Positions 1 to 15,300 are shown, counted from the stretch's first letter. The stretch is DNA of 64,000 bases from Pelecanus crispus (GCF_030463565.1 NC_134654.1:17623702-17687701); one strand, 5' to 3'. The notes: generated from the sequence alone by a model not told the origin. Program-made: numbers and translations.

Positions 1-327
1 GGGGACAGAGGAACTGGGGACGTCCTGCTTGGCTGGCAAGCATCGCCCACATTCAGCAGCTCTGGTGCAGTTGCTGTCGCTTGAGGGTGGCACCTTAGGC
101 ACCCAGAGAGCCCCAGCAGCGCCCAGTGGTGATGGGGAGAGGGTCAGGGCTGTCACTGGGCTGCCTTTGGGCATGGGACCAGCCGGAGGAGGGTTTCCCA
201 TGGGTTCTGGTGTAGGAAGAGGGTGAAGAATGGGGTAAAAGGGGAGGTTGCAGGTCTTCCACAGTGCCTGGGATGCCGAGGTCCCCCCACCCCAGCAAGA
301 AGCGATCCCGTCGGGACCCCCGGGTAC

Positions 328-3300
328 CCTGCAAATCTCCACTCTGTTGGCTGCCTCCTCCATCTCCTCCCTGAGAGCATCGGCTTTGGCGCCGGAAGGC
401 TGCAGGTTGCTGGCCAAACCCGAGGACTTCACAGACTGCTGCCACCTGTGGAGAGAGGGCAGAGCTGTCACGGGGAGGGACGGGGACCTGCGCAGAGTGG
501 TGGCCAGATTTCAACGGACTTGGAGGGCAGCCCAGAGACCCCCCTCAGCCAAGCCCACCATGGTCCTCAGGGCTGAGCACTACAGAGATGGTCCCAACCC
601 AGGCTGGGATGCAGCATCCACTCCCAACCCTAAACATCCCCAGTCCCCACAACAGGATGCACGCACTGGGCTCTAATTAAGTAATTATTTTCTGCAGGAG
701 AATGAGCCTCATCCAGGTAGGAGGAGCAAGGAAGGTGATGGGAGAGCCTGGACATGACGCTGGGGACTACAGACACCTCCCAAACCTCTCCCCAGGGCAT
801 GCCGCGATGTACAGGCCAAGGCAAAGCCCAAAGCACAGCCTGCCAGGTCCCACCACAACGTCTGGGACACAGGATGATCCCAAGGGTCATCCCAGCTCCA
901 CCCTCTACAGCTCTACAGTGGCAGGCTCTACAGCTCCACAGCTCTACAGTGGCAGGAGCACCTGGCTCTTTGCCATCACGTAAGAACTCACCAAGATAGG
1001 GAAAAGAGGAAAAAAATAAAGATTTGTGCCAGAAAACAACTCTTTTCTGCAGAGGGCAGGTGAGGAAAAGGGATCTATGATTCTGCAGACAAGAGCAGAA
1101 ATCTTTGCTCGTTGCAGAGCTTGACTTCAAGGCACATGGTGACTCGGCTGACGCTTATTGTCCCAACAGAGCCGAGGTACCAGGGCTCTGGGACGTGCCC
1201 TCCCTGGTGCTACCCATCACTTGGGAATTTTTATTTTTTACAAAGCAGCTTTGAAGCCACTTCCTACCGCGTTCTGGAGGAGTCCATGTCCAGCACGAGC
1301 TTTGCCAAGTGTTTCCTCTGCTTTTGGATATTCGGAATTTCCACCTGCCGCAACGCACAGGAACGGGAGGAGATAAACATCCCTGGAGGGGCATCCAGGG
1401 TAGGTCATACCTAAGCGCAAGGCTGGGTGTTTGGGTTGGTGCAAGCTGGGCGGATAAGGATGCAGCTCCTTATTTCAACATCATTAAGGAGATGGCATAG
1501 CTCATCCCTCCTCCATGAATCCACCTGGGCTGTCCCACCCCCTGACAGCCCAAACAGCAGAACCCACATCCCTGAGAGGAGCATCCTTGGGGGTTCATTG
1601 GGGGAGCATTGGGGAGCTGGATGAAGGCAGAAAAAGGGCTTTTGGGGACAGCAATGCAAAGCCTCCCATGCACAGGCAGTGTTTGACAAAGGATTTGGCA
1701 AAATAAAGTTGTGGTCCAGCTCTGCTCGCCCATCCTGCTAACACCAGCAGTGTGATAAAGCTTTTGCTGTTTCTGCTGGGGAAGATAAAATCAGAACCAA
1801 GCCTGGACATTTTGTGAGATGTAAAAGGGGGGACAAAAGTGTTGGGCAAAATACAAAAGGAAAGAAAAAAAATCCCAAACAACAACGGTATGTTTTTGGA
1901 GCTTGGAAAAATGGGTCAGAAATAAGTGTGTTATCACCTCTGCCTTCAGGAGAGGCAGAAAAGAGCACGAGCAGGGAGGGCAGGCGAAGGGGCCCAGCAG
2001 GGACCACCATCCAGCAGCCAGCCCAGCTGAATGTGCAAATACTGCCTGCCAATTAAAGCAATTAGCAAACATCTCAAAGAGGGGAGGTCTCTTGCAGGGG
2101 CCAGGAACCAAATATGCCACTGAAGCAGTGAAGCCCTGCTCTCCCTCAAGCTTGTTTCGGATGTGAGTCCCTGGCACGGTGACACCCCGACCCAGGGACC
2201 CCCCCGCCTGCTGCTCACCTCAGCCAGCACAAAGAGGGGCTCGATGACGTCCCTCTCCACCTGCAGCTCGAAGTGGATGAGCTCCTGAGCCAGCTTGTCC
2301 TCCGCCTCCCCGCACAGCCGCAGCATCTTCCTGCAAGGGCACCGGCAGGGCTGGGCTCCGCGCGCGCCGGGGGCAGCGACGGGCAGCCATCCCGCGCTCA
2401 CGGGGGTGGCCAGTGGCCACCCAAAGCCCCGGGGTTCTCAGCAGTGGCACGGGGCAGCCTTTCCTCGGCAGAGGGGTGGAGGGAGAGCCGCAGCCCAGGG
2501 ACCACGGACACCCTGGGTGTTAGGAAAATCTCATTCCCTAACTATTGTACCAATTGCAGTCTGGAATTGTATGAACACTCTTAATAGTTTACATTGTATA
2601 CTGCATGACTGAAGGACCCCAGCTCATCGCAAGGAGGAGAAGAATAAAGCATAACCCCGGACTACCAAGATCATCCCAGCCCCTCCGACGCCGCTGTGAA
2701 ACCCCCCATTCTCCGGCATCACAAATAAGGAACTGCGGCAATTCCCAGCAGCGGCATCCCGGCAGCATCCCAGCAGTGGCAGAGCACTGGCGGAGACCCG
2801 GGGCTCTCTTACCCCAGCAGGGAGTCGTCGCCCAGCACAGCCGATCCCTCCATCAAGCACTGCGCCAGCGTCGTCAGCGGCAGTTTCTTCTGCAAAGAGA
2901 GGGCTGCGTTTCCCACCCCGCCGGCCCCGCCGCTGCCGACAGCCTGCCCGGCATCCTCGGAGCCCTGCCAAAGCCTCACCGAGCGCTTGTCGGCCTCCAC
3001 ACCTTGCTGGCCCTGCAGACATGCCGTCAGCTTCTTGTGGGTGCTGTGGGAGACCTGCTTCACCAGCTCCAGGCGCTTCTCCACCTGCGGATGCAGCGGT
3101 GCCCATCACCGGGGTACCCCGTCTGGTCCTGCACCCGCTGCGCAGGGACATAAGGGACGGCTTGCTTCTCAATTAAAGCAATTTTAATTGCTGCTGCGTT
3201 GGATACAACAGCCCCAGAGCCCAACCCCTTCCCAGGGCAGGGATGCGTTAAGCAGGAGAAGGTTTCACCAGGCTGAGGCTGCCCCATCTTAACCCCCTGA

Positions 3301-6300
3301 GCAAGGCTGAGGGCTGGATCCAGAGCAGCTTCCAAAGCCCTTGTGTCCCCGGGCGAGGGCAGGAGGTGTCTGTCCTCAGCCAAGCCCTGCCACAAACCAA
3401 ACTGGCCACAGCTCCAACCCAGGACTGCAAATAGCCTTATTTGCCTCTGCATTAAATTAAGAATTTCATCCCAAAACTCAGCAAGATGAGTCATTAAATG
3501 TAAGCAAACAAGATCTGCTGAAAACCATAGCTGAGAGACTCAGGGAAAACATGGGAATCTCAAAATCTTGGGAAACAATCTGGGAAAAAAGAAATATTCC
3601 CTAAAGCTCAAACTCTTGGGAAAATATTCTGGAAAAAAAGAATACTCCCTGCCTGGGGGAAGTGGGAGAAGAGCTGAGCTTCTCCAGCATGCAGGGGAGC
3701 ACCTGCTCCAGGGTCCAGGGTCCTTAAGGCAGGAGGCATCTCATGGGAGCCACTGCAGGGATGGCAGAGGATGCTCTGCCTCAGCCAGGCATCATAAAGA
3801 TCTATTATTTTAAAATTATATACACAATTTTCACATCTGTAACTATATTATATATATATTTTATATATATATATACACACACACACATGTCCATGTATAT
3901 GTTCAAAGGAAGCGGTATGATGTTCAGAAGGGTGCACACCCATCTAGGTGAGCCAGACTGGAGGCAATTAGATACAACACCCAGAAGGGTTTGGGTTCCC
4001 CATCACCCCAGGAGACACACGCCGTGAACATGACTGACTCTTCAGGCAACACCCAGACAAGGCAGCACCAACCACCCTCCCTGCAGAATTATCCACCTCT
4101 CCAAGAGATGCAAAAATCCCTGTTGCTGAAGCCAAGACTGTCCTTGCCGGTGCCAGCACAGATGCCAATTAGCACCGGGATGTCACCGGTCGGCTGTAAG
4201 AGCAGGGTCCAGCTCTCAGTGCCGAGGGGTCATGGAGACCTTGGAGCTTGCAAGAAGAAAGGTCCAAAAAATTAAAAATAAAAAGATCATTATTGATGTT
4301 CTCTCTGGCTGCTGGTGGCAGGGAGTGCTCAGCTCCCCTCCTCTCTGTCCTACCGGGGCTGCCCATCCCTGGGGACACCACCGCTGCACCCTGCCTATCC
4401 CTGCCACCAGCACTGGTGAAGAAAGGAAAAAAAAAACAAATCCCCAAAGCTGGAGACTGACTCGCAGGGGTAATACACCACGAGGATGGCGCTGCCGAAT
4501 AGCAAACAAACCCACCAACGCCCCGGGAGCTGTGCACGGTGCTGGTGCCAGTGCAACCAGAGACCAACCTCGTGCCCCGACTGCACGGGTCGGGCTGGTC
4601 CCAGCTACAATGGAAATGGCTGCTGAATCCCCGGTGAAGCAGCAAGAGGCCGTGGGAGGCATTAATTGATGTGGGTGGCTGCCTTCTGCGCCCGTCTGGG
4701 ACATTTGCAAACAGAGCTTCATTTCACCCTCTTCCAGGGCGGTTTCACCTTACCCCTTTAGTGACGGCTCATTCAAACTCTGCTCATATTTTTGGCTAAC
4801 ACACGGCTCTTGCTAAAGCCTGATGTGTGCAGGGAGCAGTGTCATTAGGTCCAAGTGAGGGCAACATGTAGGCAGGACACGGTGGCCATAAAGACCTAAA
4901 GGTCACTCTGCAGCCACTGTCACCTGCAGGTCACTCCCTCCTGCCACCAGCATTCTTGCACACTGGTTCTCTGGCTGTTTCTGCAGAATCTGCTACCTGA
5001 TAGCAATGGCACAGACCAAATTCCCAAGCTGGGAGGTACAAATACATCAGCTTACCCCCAAAACAGGTTTTGAAGCGGATCCAACAGCAGCTGGACTGGC
5101 TGACGCCAGGGGATGCGCACACCATGATGGAGGAGGAGGAGGAGTGAGCACCCTCACTGACAGCTGGGCAGCTGTTTTGCACCGGTGCGCAAGTTACGAG
5201 TGATGATTTAGGGAATGTGTGTTAGAAACCTCATGAATTCAGTGACGGATTTGTGAATTCACGACCCTTTGCTGGCACTTTCTCAGCCGCCTCCCTCCCT
5301 GCAGCATGCAAGAAGCCCCGCTCCTGGAGCAAAAAGCACCAAGACGAGACGTCCCCGAGAGACCACGGCCCAAGCATCACAGCTGATGCTCCAAGGCACC
5401 ATGCGAGGTTTTTGGCTCAGGCTGTTTTGCTGAAGTTGCCCAACCCATCAGCTTTGGGGGAAGCCCAACCCATTAGTTTTGGGGACTGTCCCCTGCTGTC
5501 AAATGTCCCATCCCCAGGGCAGGTTTTGCAGCAGAGACGGGAGACTGCAGGCGCCCGCAATCCGGCCGGCCCTATCAGGTTGCCATCCTGGCGGAGACAA
5601 GACTGGATCGGATTCCAGCTGACCTGAAAACCAGGCTGGGAGAGGGCTGGGAAGGCCCGTGGGAGGGAGACAGTGTCGCTTCCCACGCTCCCAACCCCCC
5701 TCCTCCTCCTCCCAGCCCGTCTCATCGCCGCGGGACACCATGGCACCGACCGGAGCTGCTGCCGCATCCAGCACCCATGGGTGGGTGCCTGGGCACCCAT
5801 GGACACCCTGGGCATGGGTTGGACCAGTTGCAGAGGACCTCACCTGCAGAAGATCTTCACTCAAAACCTCTGTCTTCTCAGCCCTGCAAGACAAGAAAGA
5901 ACATGAAGCGTTGGCGAAGGGTCCAGAGCATGCAGCAGTGCCTGGGCTGCACACCGCAGTACCGGGCAAGGCTGAACGTGATTTTCCATCGGGATGCAGA
6001 TGGTGATTTAAAGCTCTCTGGTCCCACCAGCCATTGCCTCATCTCCTAAATAAGCAAAGGATGGAGCACCTTCATGGCTCACTGCAAGCGTGCCAACTCC
6101 CAGGCCAATTTAGGGTCCTCCCCGATCTCCCCCTTATTATCCCAGGCAAAACAGGGATGCTAACTTCCCGGGAGGATGTGGCCAGTGCTGTGCAGGGAGG
6201 CAGTGTATCTACGCACGAAAGCAGCTCCCTGGGCCATGCCAGGCTCTGGCACATCCTCAGCTCCGCAGATTTCAAGGACACAACCTGTCCGCCCGACAGA

Positions 6301-9300
6301 GCCCCTTTGGTCCAACGTAGCCGACTGAATCTGCGGTGGCAGCTGCTGCCCGGGGCTTCACCATAACCCCCTCCGCTGCTCGTCAGAGCCAGATTTACTG
6401 CTCCAGAACTCTGCCATCCACTGTCTCTGCTAGTGAGGAGCGCCGGGCATGCAGAAGGAGAAGCAAACCTGCTGCAAGACCCTCCTCAGCCACACACAGA
6501 CCTGCAGCATCCCTGCCTGCGAAGCCCCTGCAGCTGCTCCTCACCAGATCTGCTCAGGCTTATTTAAACCATCACACTCTGGATCATTTATTCATTTTCT
6601 TAGGGGCTTTTTACAACCTTAGTGCATCACCTCTCTTTGAAAAATGACCTCTGTCAAGGTGCGCTTGGGCAGTTGTGATTTAGCCAATTAGTCCTCAAAG
6701 GTTCGTTAACAAACAACAAAAGCTTGTAGCTCTCATCTTTTTTAAAAAAATACCTTTACCGCCTAAGCCCTGGTTGCTTTCTGCTGTCCAAGCTAGTTTC
6801 TCAGCTTTGAGAGACTGAGTGAAGTATTGAAAAAGTGGGAATAAGGAATAAGCACCGGCAGAGCAAGGTTCAAAGAGCAAGCCGAGCATGGCAGTGGCGC
6901 CAGCCGCTTTATTCTTCTTCTCCTTCTTCTTCTCCTCCTTCTTCTCCATTTGTGGATGGGCTGATCCACAAATATGCCATATCCAAAGACTTTTAAAAAG
7001 TGTAAATTAACTGTGTTAAATCTGGTTTGTGTATGAAAGTTGTCCCAGTGTCTGACTTAAGTTGGTTTTAAAAATGAAAAAAACCTGCTATTTATTTTAA
7101 TTAAAAAAAAAAAAAGGGATTTAAATGAACGCATTATAATATCTTCTATATGAAATGCAAGCAACGCGCTGGCCTCCCAGAAGCAAGGGCTGCTCAGGTT
7201 CTCCTCCTCTTCTGCAAATCACTTTCGCTATCATTTATGGACAAGGTTGGAAACGCTGCAGAATTAGCACAAATGGGGAAGAAAGCAGCAAATATCCACC
7301 GGCACAGACACAATGGCTGTCCCTGCTTCCCTGCCCCAGCTCAGGATATATTTAGCATCCCAAAGGAGAAGGAGGTGACAGGGATGCAGGTGAGCATACG
7401 TGCAGGTACCAATCGTGCGCATTCCTGCTGCTCGCTCTGCACCCCAGAAATCATTTCCAAGCTTTAAAAAAAGGCTGGTGGAGAAAGAAGTCCTTCCTGT
7501 CCTTGCACCGCTGGGAAAATGCTCCTCAAAAAGTGATGTTTTTAGTGCATTTTCTCCTCTTCAGCTGGGCTGATGGATGGGTTTTGCACACTCCACGGTC
7601 CCGCGCTGGCAGGTCTCTCTCCCAGCAGCCACAAACCAACATGTGCTACACTCTGACGTGCATTTGGGATGCAGAAAATGTCATTTCAAACAGGATAACA
7701 AAAATCTGGCTTTGTTCTGCTTTTAAGTACATCCTCAGTGCAAGAAGCCTCGGAGCCATGGGAGCACGGGTTTCCCTGACTGATTCTGGCATCTGCAGGA
7801 GACAGGATGCTTTCTCCTCCCCTCTGGCTTGCAATGGGGATGGGGGTCTCTGCATGGCCTCGGGGACACACTGCAGCCACTGGTGGTGGCGCGGGCACGT
7901 GGCAGGGCTGCGGCAGACTGTCATCGCTCATGGCGGTGGGAGCTGGGTACCTCTCCTGCCAGTGCCAAGCGTAGGCATCCGGAGCCAGGCATCACCCCGC
8001 TCCCGCGCCTTGTCTTGCAGGATGGGGCAAAACATGGCACAAGAAGCCACCACAGGGTGTTTTTGCAAAGCCAAAGCAGGGGACAAGTCTCCTGCCTCGG
8101 GACACCTGGACCCTAGGGCGATGCCAAAAGCAGCCACGGCAAAGAGCTCCCGCAGGAGGGCCCGGCCCCACGGATGTACCGGTGCAGCAACTTGGCTGCA
8201 GCTCCACTGAATGCAGTTTAGCAGCTGCAAGTGGGATGGATCCTGCTCCTGCACATGTGCACAGTCCTGCTGACAACATGGCTCTTCTGATGTCCTGCCA
8301 CCCCAACTACAACTCCTTGTTAATTTTCCAGAATGCATCACAAAAATACAAATAATTCCCCTTGTCTCTATACTTGCTCCCACCAGCAGCACTCCAGAAC
8401 CTGCAAATTATATCCAGGAGTCCAAGAACTGAGCGGCACCTCCAAACTCTCAGAAAACCCAGCCCAAGCTGCTCCACTTGGCCATTTTACATGTAAAGAC
8501 TAAAAAGTAACATCATTCTACTCCACTGACATCGCATTACATCACAGCTCTGTGCTACTAATGCCACCAGGAAAAATCCCATTATATCCGTTATGTTTTT
8601 AAAGTCTCAGCCTAAAGTTAATACGGTTTTACAGAAGCTTATATGGTTTTATGAGACATCCTGCGAACCCGCAGCAAGCAATGCTTGGTGGCAAAACGCA
8701 CACCCTGCCAGGGAGCATCCGGGGAGATGGAGACTCCCCCGCACGCCCTGGGCTCCATCCTGCCTGAGGGGTAATTTTTGGGTGCTGAGCCCTTGCTAGC
8801 CCTCAGAGATGCTCAAGGAGACCCTGGTGCTCCAGTGCCACCTCCCTGGTACCCAGGGATTTCCCTGGGGCACCCAGCAGGGATGGAGAAATATTAACCT
8901 GCTGCCTTTTCTGGGGGCAGCATCTCTTCAAGGATTTTGGCAAAGCATCTTCAGCAGGCTCAGTCCTGAGCATCTCTGCTCAGCCTCTCCTCTTCAACAA
9001 TCCTTTTTGGCTTGTGCTTTCTTCCTCCTCCCATATCATGCTCCCCACTGCACCAAACAGCATCCCACCCAAGGACGCCTGTGGGTCCCCGTGCCTCCCC
9101 CAAGCCCTCTCGTCTTGGCTCCCCATCCCCAGGGAAACTCGCTTGCTGAAACCCTCTGGGATTCAGGAGCCCCAGCTCTTGGTTTGCTCTCAAGCACTTA
9201 GTTTAGACCATGTGGGACTTTGGAGCCCAAACCACAAAGGTGCTTCCGAAACAGCAGCCCTACAGAAATCCATTAACAGCGTCAAGAGGAACCAGTTTGG

Positions 9301-12300
9301 ATGTGACCGATGCTGGGAAACATGTCTGGCTCCAGCAGCAACGCTTCCCCTGTTCCAGCCTGGCATCTTTCTCCCATCCAAGGAATCCCCTAGCTCCTCC
9401 TGGCATTCCCCAGCCCCTCCAGGCACACCCCAGCCCATCCCCAGTACCCTCCAGTTCATCCCCAGCAGCGCCCAGTCCATCTCCAGTACCCCCCAGCCCC
9501 TCCTGACAACCCCCAGCCCCTCCTGGCAGCCCCCCAGTTCCTCCCCAGCAATCCCAGTTCACCCCTGTAACCCCAGCCCCCCCTTCTTGCCCCAGTGCTG
9601 GCTCTGTACAAGCAGCCAGAGCCGAGCCGGGATGAAGCTGCCTGAGGGATTGCACAGACCCCTGAATCCACCCTCTGCCGTAGCGGCGATGGCCACCCCA
9701 AGCCCGGGGGACCCTGGGACCTGCTCAGGCCCTGCAGGCGGCTGGTGGCACCAGTGAAGCATCTCCTCTATGCACCAGTTTAAACCAGTATCAGCTTTGG
9801 GCAATTCTTTCCACCCGTTCATTTTTACGTGGGTATTTCCATCCCTGTGTCTCATGGGGTGGATGCAGCCAGGGCTCCCGCACTGGACACAACTGCCCCT
9901 GGGCAACCGGAGATGGTGGGTTTTTGCTCATGCAAGGTGGCCTCGGCAAACAACAGCACCTAAAACAGGGGTGCAAGGACCCCCCCAGTTTCCCTGGCTG
10001 GTCCGTTATCCCCCAAAACTTCATGCCTTATGAGTTAGATGCATCCTGTGGGAGCATCCCTTGGAGAGACAGACAGGATTACCAGCTTTCAATGCTTTCT
10101 TTCATCTTTCCTTTAGGCAAGTAAAAGGCCGCTCCTCCCCTTCCCCTCCAGATTTCCACCCCGGAGCTGTTTTTCTCAGCACAAACCCAGGCAATCCTCA
10201 GCCTCAGTCAGCTCCCAGACACTTGCGTCCCTGCAAACAGCTGGGAGAAAAGGGACAATTAATATGGAGTGTTAAAAGCAAATGAGGGGGTGATGCAGCT
10301 ACAATTTGGTCTGGCGTTCACTTCTGCAAAAACTAATTGCTGCCAGCAGAAATCAACACCAATCAAGCAAATTAAGTTGATTTCCAAATAAATACATGAG
10401 CTTCCAGTGCCTTGACCTGGGGAGCTAGAGCAAAGCTAGTGCTTCCCGTGAGCATCTCCTGATGCCAGACATCTCCATCTAGCTGGACCACCCATCACCA
10501 GCGCCCGCTCCGTGTCCCCACCACCGTCCCCCTCTGATGCTCAAACAACCCAAGACAAGGAGCTCCTCCTGGGTTTGACCCTGAGTCAGCAAAACTCAAA
10601 GCATGACAGGGATTTCACAGGGATATTCTCTCTGAAGGGGAAAAACCATCGCACTTGGCTCGCAGGCAAGCACTTCACCCAGCACAGGGATGGGCAGGAG
10701 TGAGGATGTGTCTCCAGAGGCAGAGCGCATCCCCGACGCCCCAAGGACACCCTTGCCCACCAAACACCCCTTTCACACCCATTCCTGGCCGCCCCCTCGC
10801 TGCAGCATGCCCATACATATTTAATTGCTATTTAATTACTGACTCTGGCCAGTTACCCTGATTTCTGTTTGCTCCAGCCTAAAAATAGCCTTGCCGCTGA
10901 GTGCAGGCTCAAGGGAGGCACAAAAACCCAGCCAAGGCCGTCCGGTGCTGGGAGCGTTAACTCCCACTGATGGGTCTGCCCCGCCATCCCACACAGGCTC
11001 GGGGACAGTGCCCGGCTCCATCCCGGTCCTGCCCGCATCTCCCTCTGGTGCCGCTGCATGTGCCTGGGAGCTGGTACCTGTGGAAAATTCAAGGTCCTCG
11101 AGCCCCCAGAGCTCAGAGATGAGGTTCAACCACACAACTCGGATAAGGCGCTGAGCATCCGTTGCATGTGCCAGAGGGATGAGAAAGCCCCTAGGGTCTC
11201 ATCTGGGCAACCCCTGGAAGTGCCGGGCTTCATGGTCCAGGCTGGATGCTGGTCCAAGGACCACATCGTCCCCAGCTTCTGCTGCCGTCTGAGCTCTCTT
11301 TGCCACCACATCCCTGGGGACACGCAGCCCGACAGCTCGTAACCAGGATCCGGCCGAGGCCAAACAGAGCTGTGGATTTTTCCCAGTGCCTTTTTAGCAG
11401 GCAAGAAGCGAAACATCAAATACTTATATCCTCAAATTGCTGCTCAAATCCCCCAGGGAGACAACTCCAAGCTGCAACATCCAGTGAGACGCGGTGAGAC
11501 GGCCCTGCTGGCGCCTCCTCCAGCGCATCCCAGGCTCGTCCTGCCCCGGCAGGTGACCCGGAGTGATGGTCCCCACATCCTAAACCCCCAGCTCAGGGCA
11601 GTGATGCCCGCATGGTGCCAGGGCTCAGCCCCCGGCAGCTTGCCCGCTTTCGGCTCAGCCAGGCTGGAAAAGTGGGATGAAATGGGTGGGGAAGGCTGGT
11701 CCAGCTTTCCTCCGTCCTCCTGCCCACCGCTGGGAAAACCAAAGGAATCAAAGCAAAATGGGGGACAGAGTTGTAAAGGCAGAAAAGCCTCTTTCCTCTC
11801 CTCCTACCCCTTTCCCAGCTGCGAGCTCTCTGCGTCAGCATCCCTTCAGCACGGAACGCACGGGGCCCTTTGCTCCTCACTCCCGGCACATCCCCGGTAG
11901 AGGAAAAACCCCCCCGGGGTCGCATCCCAACCACGCTTCGCTCCTGATTTGAAAATCATGGAGAAGCCCCTGCAAAGCAGAGGGTCCTGAGGCTGGAGGC
12001 CGTGGGGACAAAACCTTCAGCCCGCTCCATGAATATTTCAGTTTGTCAGCGCTGCTGTCTTGCGAGGAGGATAAAAATATCCCCAGGGCTGCAGGGATGC
12101 TGCCGGCACCATCCGAGGGGCGCGGCGTCGCTTGGCAAAGCCAAAAAGCCCAGGGGGGTCTGCTGACGGCAAGCCACCGGCACCCCAAAGTGCAGACGTG
12201 GAACCCAGCTATTTAAAACGTGTTGTTCCCTCCTGCAAATCCGATTGGAAAAATACCAGGTGGTGCTTTTATTCCCTCTGTCCTTATTTTGTACACGCAG

Positions 12301-15300
12301 AATAAAACGTCCTTATTTCTTGCAGAATATTCTTGCTGCACAGAGAATAAAACCTTGGTGTCTAAAGGATTTATATTTACATGCAGACATCCTGGTGCTT
12401 GGAAAAGCATCTGCCCTGAGAGCCACAAAAGCAACATCCAGCCCAAAATGCCACTGCTGTCCCCCAGGATGGGGGATACATCTTGGGATGCTCAGAAAGG
12501 ACCAGGAGGCAAAAACCAACTACCCCAAGCTGACACTGTCCTCCCCGGTGTCCCCCCATTGCCTGCCGTGCCACTCGGGAACCCAGACATGCCATTCTGC
12601 ATGCGGCTGCAGGAGCCTGTTTTATTCCTGATGGAAAAAAAAAAAACATATTGAGCCAATTCTGGAAAATTCATGGGGCTGTTTCGGCTACCGGAGCGAG
12701 CGCTGTGGTACGCTTGTACCCATCATCCCACAACCTCGAGGTGAGGGTGCGAGGTCCCGCCAGTTTGCCCACCAATGAAATGGGTAAAAAAATAGAAATA
12801 AAAAATAAAAGCGCTTTGCAGAGAGCATCTTCAAAATGTTTTACAGCTACTTATTGATTTACCTTCCCTTTTTCCACCCCGCAGAGGTAAATATTATGGC
12901 CCTTTACAGACTGGGCGCAGTAACTCTCCCGAACATTGGGTACCAAGCGTGAGTCTGGGCTGGGATGAGCATCCCCAGTTCTTTCTATCTAGTGAAATGA
13001 CCTAAATAAAATAAATTAAGTAGATAAATAAATAAAATAAAATAAATAACGTGTTCAGGGCGCAGCAGAGCATGGTCTGCTCCGGTTGGCCCCGTCACAC
13101 TCACCCAGTGGGCACCCCAGTGCCTGCGGGTGCTGCTGCTCTCCCCCGGGGGCCCAGGAGGTCCCTGCTCGCTGCCGGCGTTGCAAGGGAATGCGACAGC
13201 CCCCGGGAAACAGAGCTCAGGCCGGATTTGGAAAGGTAAGGAAAAGCACTCAGCATCCTCACCTAACCCTGACCCTAACCCTGATCCTGATCCTGACCTT
13301 GACCATAAACCTAATCCTGACCCTAACCCTTATCCTGACCTTGACACTAACCCTAACGCTGATCCTGACCCTAGCCCTAACTCTGACCCCAACCTTAACC
13401 CTAACCCTCACCCTGATCCTGACCCTAACCTTGACCCTGATCCTAATATTAACCCTGACCCTGACCCATCCCCGCCTGCTCCCGTGCAGCTGAGCCCTGT
13501 CCCTCGCTGCAGCCAGCCACACACTCCCCCCGCACGACTGCCAGCTGCGGCCACCTCACAGGGACAAAGGGCTGCTCCTGCCGGTCCCCTGCCTGTCCCC
13601 CGCCCGGGTACTGCTGGCAGCAGCTGCCAGACCCACGGATGGGGTTTTTCCCTTTGCCTGCCTTTTTACTTCCTTTTTTTAAGGAAACCTCACCACCAAA
13701 CGCAGGAAAAGCCACCAGGGGCAGGGACCCCCCCACTGTGCCTCCCTCTGCACACCCCGCAGGGTGGCTGGGGAGATGTCACCGCTGTCCCCCCCGGTCC
13801 TGTGGAACGCAGCCCCGGCCCAGCCCGCCGTGTTGGTGGGGGGAGCAGCAGCAGGATCTCCTGGGCCAGGTGCTACTGGGAGGAGTGACACCAGCTGGAT
13901 GCCACCGCTGTCACCGCCACATGCAAACTGCCCCCAATGCCCCCATCTCCCCCTGAGGGACAACCTCCATGAGCAGCGCAGACCCCAGCCCCGGGGCAGC
14001 ATCCGGCCCGGTGGTCCCCAGCCCTGGACTCGGGGGCGCTGGCACCGAGTGGTGGCCCACTGGGGTTTGGTGATGAGCAGGAGGGGACACCCCTCAGACC
14101 CTGGTGGGTTACGGCACACGTACCCCAGCGAGCCTCTCCCAGGGGAGACAGAACACCAGGTTTCTATTATTATTCCTTATTTCCACTTATTAATCCTTAT
14201 TTCCATTAATTATTCCTCATTGCTATGTATTATTCCTCATTTCCATGTATTATTCTTTATTTCCATTTCTTATTCCCTATTTGCTTTTATTATTCCCTAT
14301 TTCCATCTATTACTCCCTATTTTCATCTATTATTCCTATTTTCATCTATTACTCCCTATTTCCAGCTGCTGCTCTGGGCTCTGCAGTGGGGAAGAGGGAT
14401 AAAACATCAGCCTGTGCTTGTGATGAGGACTAACGGAGCTGGGCTGAGGAAGAGGATGGTCCCCGAGCTCCCGCTGAGCCCTGCAGAGGCTCCAACCACC
14501 CTGTCCCAGTGCTGAGCAAAGAGGGGCCCACATACGCCCCCCCCAAACCCAGCCCAAAGAGCCTGGCAGCGCAGGCAGCTCTGCAGGCAGCAGACATGCC
14601 GGGGCACTGACAGAGCCTCCCAGCTGCCCGTCACAAGCCGGTGTCGCAGCGAGCCCGTAAGAGGATTAGGGGTTTAGTGGCTCCAAGCCCCGCGACCGCC
14701 GTCCCTGCTCCCCAGGCTGCGAGTTGGGCGCTGCAGGGAGCCTGGCACGGCCCCGCACTCCCGGGGGATGCGGGAAGAAGGATGCTCGCCTTGTCAGCGG
14801 CACCATTTTGAAGCCGGGCGGTGCTCACGTCTCCCACGCGGTGGTGGCGGGATCTGGGGACACTCCTCCCCTGCAGCACCCCAGCCACGGGTGGGAGACT
14901 TGTCAAACCTCCTCGGCACACTCGGAGAGCAAACCCGGCCCGGCACAGATGCAAGGAGAAAATTACATGTTCTGTCCCCAAAACAGCCTCCTCCTGCCGC
15001 TCCCCCAAGGGAGGCAAGCGCCAGTCTCCCAGCGCTCCCACACCACGTTCCCTGTACCATGTTCCCCATACCACGCTCCCGCACCACCCTCCGGCACCAC
15101 ATTCTTGCACCACATTCCTGTACCGCACTCCCACACCACACTCCTGCACTGTGTTCCCACACCATGCTCCTGTACTGCACTCCCACACCACGCTCCCGGC
15201 ACCACATTACTGCACCGCATTCCTGTACCGCACTCCTGCACCATGCTCCCACACCACATTCCCACACCATGGTCCTGCACCGCTTCCCACACCATGTTTC

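Noticed and set aside
7503-8210. Open frame of 235 residues in ARHGAP44 intron 1
   Set aside because: No recognisable domain and ordinary composition; frames this long are expected by chance in GC-rich DNA.
13086-13888. Repetitive Asp-Pro-Asn and Leu-Thr-Leu proteins over the telomere-like block
   Set aside because: The six-base period keeps every frame open on both strands; the peptides have no independent support.
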